Of a DNA stretch of 10,688 nucleotides, positions 1-5,346 are shown in pieces. Below the pieces are notes generated by a model that saw only the letters and a list, made by a program, of their open reading frames with translations, did no database searches and had not been told where the DNA came from. Position 1 is the stretch's first letter. The number at the start of each line of letters is the position of its first letter. The stretch comes from DATAWZ01 sp036266975 (GTDB lineage Bacteria > Actinomycetota > Thermoleophilia > Solirubrobacterales > Solirubrobacteraceae), in assembly GCA_036266975.1 (NCBI GenBank), contig DATAWZ010000159.1, positions 1 to 10,688 on the forward strand, in the 5' to 3' direction. Both the position numbers and the translations under genes were made by a program.

Positions 1-124
1 CGGCCACCTGCCGCGAGACCGCAGACTGCGTGTACCCCAGGGACAGCGCGGCGGCGGAGAAGGACCCGGCCTGGGCGACCTCGCGTAGGACACGCAGGCC
101 GCTCGTCGAGAAGTCTCCTCCCAT
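1..124 (-). CDS. LysR-family transcriptional regulator, N-terminal fragment (cut by left edge)
   Basis: Reading the minus strand from ATG at 124-122 gives 41 codons without a stop, up to the window edge. The peptide has the typical start of a LysR winged helix-turn-helix: an LRVLREVAQAGSFSAAA segment (about residues 10-26) followed by the turn and recognition helix LGYTQSAVSRQVA (about residues 29-41). The serine-rich SFSAAA and QSAVSRQ pieces are the most conserved part of this family. The effector-binding domain lies outside the window, so the ligand is unknown. No Shine-Dalgarno sequence precedes this ATG; a GGAGGA lies just inside the coding region, but no usable start codon follows it, so 124 is preferred. 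The gene is divergent from the dehydrogenase at 194 with 69 bases between them, the usual layout for a LysR regulator and its target. Confidence 0.85.
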   Translation of the reverse strand, partial: MGGDFSTSGLRVLREVAQAGSFSAAALSLGYTQSAVSRQVA

Positions 125-142
125 GAGCTAGGCGCATGGTAC

Positions 143-153
143 ATGTGCGACAT
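143..153. promoter_or_regulatory. Short dyad in the LysR/dehydrogenase intergenic region, possible operator
   Basis: ATGT-GCG-ACAT is a perfect inverted repeat with four-base arms in the 69-base gap between the divergent LysR and dehydrogenase genes. LysR proteins usually bind dyads in such gaps. The site does not fit the classical T-N11-A box well and the arms are short, so this is a weak call based mainly on position. Confidence 0.3.
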
Positions 154-193
154 CATCGCTTTATGCATGGCTGGCCGACGGTAGCCTCAACTC

Positions 194-1069
194 ATGCCTA
201 CTCCACGAATCGCTCTCATCACCGGTGCCAACCAGGGGCTCGGGCGGGCGCTGGTCGAAAGCCTCGCCGCGCAGATGCAGCCGCAGGATCGCGTTTTGCT
301 GACGGGCCGGGACCCCGCCCGCGTGCAGGCCACCGCTGCCGCCATCGCCGACGGGCCCGTGACCGCCCAGGTCGAGCCTCGCGTGCTCGACGTGCGGGAC
401 GGCGACGCGATTGCGGCGCTCGCGGCCGAGCTCGGCGAGGTCGACATCGTCTTCTCCAACGCGACCGCGCGCATGAGCCCGGACGCCGACCCCGTCGACG
501 AGGTCGATGCCGTCGCCCAGACCAACAACCTCGCGGCCACCCGAATCCTGCGCGCGTTCGCGTCGCGCCTGCGCTCAGGCGGTCGGCTGATCGTCGTCGC
601 CAGCGCGCTGGGCACGCTCGACAAGCTCGGCGAGCAGACGGTCGACCGCTTCGCGCGCGCCGCCGAACAGGACCTCGACGCCGTCGACGCGTTGGTCGCC
701 GACTGGCGCCGCGCCGTTCACGAGGGCCGGGCCGACGACGAGGGCTACGGCGCGTGGCTCAACATCCCCTCGAAGGTCGCGCAGGTCGCGGCGGTCCGCG
801 CCCTGGCGCGTGAGCGCCGCGCGTCCGACCTTGCCGAGAGCAGGCTGCTCATGGCCCTGTGCCCGGGGCTGATCGACACCGACGCTTCGCGTCCGTGGTT
901 CGAGGACATGAGCGAGGCGCAGACGCCGGCGCAGGCCGCGTCCTGGCCGGTCGAGCTCGCGCTCGCGCCGACGTTCGACCCGGCCTTCTACGGCGAGCTC
1001 GTGCAGTTCGGCAAGGTCATCCCGTGGGAGACCGGAGTTCCGGTTCCCCACACCGCAGCTGCCTCATAG
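194..1069 (+). CDS. Short-chain dehydrogenase/reductase, carbonyl reductase-like, with catalytic Tyr replaced by Asn
   Basis: This 291-residue protein has an SDR Rossmann fold. The cofactor motif TGANQGLG is at residues 10-17, Asp66 sits in the usual LDV stretch, SNAT (88-91) stands where NNAG is expected, and the active-site strand LIVVAS ends in Ser137. The long insert between Ser137 and the lysine helix, and the later CPGLIDTD motif, resemble the CBR1-like carbonyl reductase group. In the YxxxK position the sequence reads NIPSK: Lys194 is present but residue 190 is Asn (codon AAC at 761-763). The frame is intact and well conserved elsewhere, so it is not an obvious pseudogene. It may have lost reductase activity, use the nearby Tyr185, or bind a ligand without turnover. 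There is no clear Shine-Dalgarno sequence before ATG 194. Divergent LysR gene suggests regulation by that protein. Substrate unknown. Confidence 0.9.
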   Translation: MPTPRIALITGANQGLGRALVESLAAQMQPQDRVLLTGRDPARVQATAAAIADGPVTAQVEPRVLDVRDGDAIAALAAELGEVDIVFSNATARMSPDADPVDEVDAVAQTNNLAATRILRAFASRLRSGGRLIVVASALGTLDKLGEQTVDRFARAAEQDLDAVDALVADWRRAVHEGRADDEGYGAWLNIPSKVAQVAAVRALARERRASDLAESRLLMALCPGLIDTDASRPWFEDMSEAQTPAQAASWPVELALAPTFDPAFYGELVQFGKVIPWETGVPVPHTAAAS

Positions 1070-1082
1070 CGCGGCGCTCGGC

Positions 1083-1313
1083 TCAGTTCGCCGGGTTGGT
1101 GTACGGCGGGAAGCCGGGAAGGTCGCCCAAGATCGCCGTGATGTTCCCCGGGCTCACGTCGAACAACACTTCGGAGGTCACCTGATTGAGCACGCCGGCG
1201 GGTCCGGTTTCGTTGGACGGCGCCGGCGAGGCCTCGAGAACCGATGGGCCGGCGAGCGAGCCGGCGAGGACCGCGGTCACCACCGCGACTCTGGCGTAAA
1301 GGATGCGTGCCAC
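1083..1313 (-). CDS. Small exported protein of unknown function
   Basis: A 76-codon frame begins with GTG at 1313-1311 and ends with TGA at 1085-1083. An AGGGA ribosome-binding site lies at 1328-1324, ten bases upstream, which supports the start. The first 25-30 residues form a plausible Sec signal peptide: a short basic start (MARILYAR), a hydrophobic core VAVVTAVLAGSLAG and a possible cleavage site near LEAS-PAP. The mature part would be about 47 residues, with no cysteines and a hydrophobic, Pro/Gly-rich end (GDLPGFPPYTNPAN). It converges on the dehydrogenase with only 13 bases between stops, and is divergent from the kinase remnant at 1354. I do not recognise a family. It could be a surface or cell-wall peptide; a chance frame is possible given the GC content, but the signal peptide plus ribosome-binding site argue against it. 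Confidence 0.6.
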   Translation of the reverse strand: MARILYARVAVVTAVLAGSLAGPSVLEASPAPSNETGPAGVLNQVTSEVLFDVSPGNITAILGDLPGFPPYTNPAN

Positions 1314-1353
1314 GGGTCACTTTTCCCTTTCGTGCTGGACTGGGGGAAGTCTC

Positions 1354-2426
1354 GTGGACATTCCCCGCACCCTCGGGACGAACGGCGACAATTCGTCCGA
1401 GAACGGGCCGAACTACCCAGCCGCGAACCGCGCACTTATCGTGGGCGCATGGCCCGACGAGCTGAGCCCGGCGCTGCGCGCGGTCAGCGACGCGGTGCTC
1501 GGCGTCGCCGCCAACCTGTCGGTTCACCACGTCCTACAGCAGCTCGTCCACTGCGCCCGCGAGCTCGCCGACGCTCGCTACGCGGCGCTCGGCATCCCCG
1601 ACGGCGACGGCGGCTTCAGTCAGTTCTGGTGTCGGGAATGGAGGATGCGCTGATCGCGGCGACGGGCCCGCTGCCGCGCACCCACGGCATGCTCGGCGCG
1701 ATGCTCGAGGGCGAGCCCTCGTACCGCAGTGCGGACATCCGCCAGCACCCACGCTTCCGCGGCTGGTGGCCCAAGCAGCACCCGGACATGCACTCCTTCC
1801 TGGGGGTGCCGATCGTCGCGGCGGACGGGGTGATCGGCGCCTTCTACCTCACCGACAAGGAGGGAGCGAGCGAGTTCAGCGACGCCGACGAGCAGCTGAT
1901 CGAGCTGCTCGCCGCCCACGCCGCGATCGCGATCACCAACGCGCGTCTATATGAGCGCAGCCGCGAGCTCTCGACCCTCGCCGAGCGCAACCGCCTCGCG
2001 CTCGAGTTGCACGACGTCGTCAGTCAGAAGCTCTTCAGCCTCGTCCTGTCGGCCGAGGCGGCCTCGACGCGGTTCGACCGCGACCCCGAGCGCGCGCGGG
2101 GCCAGCTCGCGCGCCTGGGCGGGCTCGCGCGCGAGGCGCTGGAGGAGCTGCGGGTGCTGACCCTCGAGCTGCGCCCGGCCGATCCGCACAGCGACGGCCT
2201 CGCCGGCGCGCTGCGCAAGCACGTGCAGGTGCCGCGCACCGTCCACGAGACCGACATCGACTTCCAGGACGACGCACGCGGCGAGGGCACGGGCGAGAGC
2301 GCGCGCGACCAGGAGGTGCTGCGCGTCGCCCAGGAGGCGCTGCACGACGCGCTGGAGGAGGAGGGCTCACTCGCGCGCAGGGTGACCTCGTGGCCAGTGA
2401 CCGTCGCGGGCGCGAGCAGGTGGTAG
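1354..2426 (+). pseudogene. GAF sensor histidine kinase (DevS/NarL-partner type), frameshifted and truncated before the ATPase domain
   Basis: Start GTG 1354 follows a GGGGGA ribosome-binding site at 1342-1347. The first frame (1354 to about 1626) gives the beginning of a GAF domain. The frame then closes at a TGA near 1660, while the next frame continues the same domain from about 1629: VSGMEDALIA, PLPRTHGMLGAMLEG, HSFLGVPIV, IGAFYLTDK and ELLAAHAAIAI. One missing base near 1626-1628 (TTC-TG instead of TTC-nTG) explains this. A HisKA_3 dimerisation domain follows, with phosphoacceptor His in ELHDVVSQKLFS (codon 2010-2012) and the ELRPADPHSDGLAGALRKHV segment. The match reaches the N-box start (VLRVAQEAL, about 2313-2345) and then stops near 2355; the last 20 or so codons to TAG 2426 are antisense to the lipoprotein gene. 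No ATP-binding domain remains, so even without the frameshift it could not phosphorylate. No response regulator gene is adjacent. Confidence 0.85.
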
Positions 2427-3295
2427 GCCGACGGCAGCACGCCGACGTCGCTCTGGTGGGCGGTCTGGTCGAGATCGATGACCACCTCGCCCTGGGGGGG
2501 GGCGTGCCCTCCTCCCTGGCGAGCAGGGTGTGCAGGCAGGACACGCCGCTGGCGGTCTGGTTCTCGGCCATGCGCACGGGCGCGGCGCTCGTGTCCATGA
2601 GCTCGAGCGGCGGCGTGTCGCTCGCGGGCGTCGCGGCCGACGAGAGCGCCGCCCTGACCGCCGCCTGGCCGGCCGACGCGGACGAGGGGTCCTGGACGAA
2701 GACCACCACGTCCGGGCCGAGGCCGACGTAGATCATTCCGCCCAGCCCGTCGCTGGCCGCCCACGCCCCGCCGGAGAGGTGGAAGCCCGCCGAGGTGAGT
2801 CCTCGGCTCAGCCGTGCGACGGACTCGTTGGTGTCGAGCATCGTCAGCCCCGGGTCGGTCGCGGGCGAGAAAGCGCGAAGGCCCGCTGTGAGCTGTCTGC
2901 CGTGAGCGCCGAGAGCAGCGAGGGCGCGAGCGCGACGCCGAGGCCGCCTTCGACCAGACCGCGCAGGTCGCGCCATGTTCGCCGAGACCCCACGCGCCGG
3001 GCCGAGCGCGTCGGCGGTCCCGGCCAGCCCGAGCTGCGCGCGCAGGGCGGTCACGTCCGAGACGTACAGGAACGAGAGGTCCGGCTGCGGGTGGCGCTCG
3101 AGCGAGGCCAGCACCGCGGGCTGCGCGACCGCCGGGGCGGCCGGGGCGGAGGGCGTCGACGACGTCGGCGCCGGCGTGACGGCGGGGGCGGGTCGTGGTC
3201 GACCGGCGGTCGGTCTTGTGCGAGGAGCCGCAGCCGGCCAGCGCGAGCACGGCCAATGCCACGGCCGACGCGCTTCGCCCCTTCGGAGAACTCAA
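2367..3295 (-). pseudogene. Putative lipoprotein gene broken by several frameshifts
   Basis: The minus strand starts with TTG at 3295-3293 and a lipoprotein signal peptide whose hydrophobic core ends in the lipobox LAGC, followed by GSSHKTD. The good coding signal then moves between frames: a Thr/Ser/Pro/Ala-rich linker and the segments ASLERHPQPDLSFLYVSDV and ALRAQLGLAG in a second frame (about 3190-2980); WRDLRGLVEGGLGVALAPS in a third (about 2975-2890); back to the second frame for MLDTNESVARLSRGL, GGMIYVGLGPDVVVFVQDP and the segment up to LLAREEG (about 2890-2505); then the first frame again for GEVVIDLDQTAHQSDVGVLP and HEVTLRA. One switch is at a run of nine G (2494-2502), one in the G-rich stretch 3181-3192. 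A TGA at 2369-2367 in the third frame is the likely original stop. About 300 residues when repaired. Family not recognised. Either a decaying gene or a poorly sequenced patch. Confidence 0.7.
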
Positions 3296-3398
3296 CCCCG
3301 CCGTCGTCCCGTCACGCGGAACCGTACCGCACCACTTGGTTTGCGCTGCGCGTCGGCGCGCGAAACCCTGGCGATCTGGTGGAGTTCAGTGCTTGCCG

Positions 3399-5255
3399 AT
3401 GTCGAACCTGACACAGTCGAAGCTTCGCCGGCGATCTCACTGGCTCCGCTGGGCCATGGGCGTCGGCGTCTCGATCGCCCTCGCCGCGGGGATCAGCGGC
3501 CCGACCGCCGAGGCCGCCGCGCCGGCGTGCGAGCCGACGACCATCAATCGGACCGATGTCCTGCCCGGAACGTCGCTGGACGTCTCGCCGCTGCCCGACT
3601 CGATGGACGCCTCCCCGGGGACCCAGATCTCGTTCGTCGGCGCGCCGCCGTCGTCGCTGTCCCAGATCACGGTGACCGGCTCGCGGAGCGGCCGTCACGG
3701 CGGCGTGCTGCAGCCCTACTCGCAAGGCGACGGCGAGAGCTTCGTGCCGAACTCCCCCTTCCTCGCCGGCGAACAGGTGACCGTCCACGGCCGCGTCACG
3801 CGCGGCGCGAGCGCGACCAACTTCACCTTCCACTTCGTGGTCGAGACCCCGGACCCGCTCCCCTATCCCACGGTCGGCGCGCTGCACCCGTCCTCCTCGA
3901 CTCTGGACAGCTTTCACTCGATGCCGAACCTCGACGCGCCCAAGGTGACGATCTCGACCGATTCCCCCTCGTCCGCTCCCGGCTACCTGTTCGCGGCCCT
4001 CTATGGCTCCGGCGAGATCGGCGGGCCGCTGATCTTCGACAACACGGGCCAGCCCGTCTGGTTCGACCCGCTGCCGCACGGCGTCAGCGCCACTGACCTG
4101 CGGGTACAGCAGCTGGGCTCCCAGCCCGTCCTGACCTGGTGGCAGGGGGGTGTCCTGCCTCAGGGCTTCGGCGAGGGCCAGGACATGATCGCCAACAGCG
4201 CCTATCAGGTGGTCCAGGTCGTCCATGCCGGCAACGGCGACAGCGCCGATCTGCACGACTTCGAGCTCCAGCCCGACAACGTCGCGCTGGTCACCGTGTA
4301 CAAGGCGCTCCGCTGCGATCTGTCCGGTCACGGCGGCAGCTCGACCTCCGCGGTGACCGACTCGGGCTTTCAGGAGATTGACCTGAAGACCGGGCTGGTG
4401 CGCCGCGAGTGGGACAGCCTGGACCACGTGCCGCTCTCGTACACCGAGACGACGGCGAGCGGCGCCGACCTCACCTGGCCGTTCGACTTCTTCCATCTGA
4501 ACTCGCTCGACGCGGAGCCCGACGGGAACCTGCTGATGTCGGCGCGCAACACGTGGGCGATCTACACGATCAACCGCACGACCGGCCGGGTCCTCGCCAC
4601 GATCGGCGGGAACCACGGCACCTACAAGGAGGGCCGCGGGGCGGGCACCGCCTACCAGCACGACGCGACCCTGCTGCCCAACGGGACGATCAGCGTCTTC
4701 GACAACGGCGGGACGCCGGTCGTGCATCCCCAGTCCCGCGCGCTGATCCTCGGGCTCGACACGAAGACGAACACGATCCGGCGGGTCGCCCAGTACACCC
4801 ACCGCAGCCCGCTGAAGTCCGGCAGCCAGGGCGACGTCCAGGTGCTCGCGAACGGCGACGTGTTCGTGGGCTGGGGCGGTGCGCCCTACTTCTCGGAGTA
4901 CACCACCGGCGGCAAGGCGGTCTTCGACGGCCGGGTGAGCGGTGCGGCCCAGTCCTACCGCGTCTACCGCTTCCCGTGGACCGGTACGCCGGCGGGGCCG
5001 CCGGCGATCGCCGCGACGGCTGGCGCCGGGGGCAGGCTGACGGTCTACGCGAGCTGGAACGGCGCCACCCAGGTCGCCGCCTGGCGGGTTCTCGCCGGCG
5101 CCTCGCCCTCCGCACTCGCGCGCGTGGCCTCGGTGGCCCGCACGGGCTTCGAAACGACGATCGCGACGCCCAGCGCCGGGCCCGACGTCGAGGTCCAGGC
5201 GCTCGGCAGCGCCGGCCAGGTCCTCGGGACATCCAAGCTGCTCAGCTCTCCGTAG
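3399..5255 (+). CDS. Exported arylsulfotransferase-like beta-propeller protein
   Basis: From ATG 3399 the product has 618 residues. Residues 1-40 are a signal peptide: basic start with RRR, hydrophobic core AMGVGVSIALAAGIS and an AEA-A type cleavage site. An N-terminal beta-rich domain (about 44-190) precedes a propeller with motifs of the arylsulfotransferase families: DLHDF with His286, FFHLNSLDAEPDGNLL with His366, MSARN with Arg383, and YQHDATLLPNGTISVFDNGG with His421. Their order and spacing resemble His252, His356, Arg374 and the catalytic His436 of E. coli AssT, which moves sulfate between phenols without PAPS. The substrate here is unknown and the actinobacterial relatives are largely untested. 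A TTG two codons upstream (3393) sits eight bases after GGTGGAG (3378-3384) and may be the true start, since ATG 3399 is 14 bases away. The 103 bases to the divergent lipoprotein remnant hold no promoter I can support. Confidence 0.85.
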   Translation: MSNLTQSKLRRRSHWLRWAMGVGVSIALAAGISGPTAEAAAPACEPTTINRTDVLPGTSLDVSPLPDSMDASPGTQISFVGAPPSSLSQITVTGSRSGRHGGVLQPYSQGDGESFVPNSPFLAGEQVTVHGRVTRGASATNFTFHFVVETPDPLPYPTVGALHPSSSTLDSFHSMPNLDAPKVTISTDSPSSAPGYLFAALYGSGEIGGPLIFDNTGQPVWFDPLPHGVSATDLRVQQLGSQPVLTWWQGGVLPQGFGEGQDMIANSAYQVVQVVHAGNGDSADLHDFELQPDNVALVTVYKALRCDLSGHGGSSTSAVTDSGFQEIDLKTGLVRREWDSLDHVPLSYTETTASGADLTWPFDFFHLNSLDAEPDGNLLMSARNTWAIYTINRTTGRVLATIGGNHGTYKEGRGAGTAYQHDATLLPNGTISVFDNGGTPVVHPQSRALILGLDTKTNTIRRVAQYTHRSPLKSGSQGDVQVLANGDVFVGWGGAPYFSEYTTGGKAVFDGRVSGAAQSYRVYRFPWTGTPAGPPAIAATAGAGGRLTVYASWNGATQVAAWRVLAGASPSALARVASVARTGFETTIATPSAGPDVEVQALGSAGQVLGTSKLLSSP

Positions 5256-5346
5256 CGCCCGCCTCGAGTCGCGCGCGCGGCGCGCCGACAGGAATCACGC
5301 ACGTGCCGGCGAAATCAGCGGCGTTCAGTGCGGAGGCGGGACGGAC

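Noticed and set aside
3195..3398. 68-codon upstream extension of the arylsulfotransferase-like protein
   Set aside because: The extension would overlap the lipoprotein start region and precede a signal peptide; starts at 3393 or 3399 put the signal peptide at the N-terminus.
2390..3411. Plus-strand open frames across the broken lipoprotein gene
   Set aside because: Arg-rich products without motifs; the coding signal (lipobox and hydrophobic, balanced segments) is on the minus strand, although split among frames.
5256..5346. GC-rich self-complementary stretch after the arylsulfotransferase stop as a terminator
   Set aside because: The GCGCGC runs can pair but no T tract follows, so a rho-independent terminator cannot be supported.
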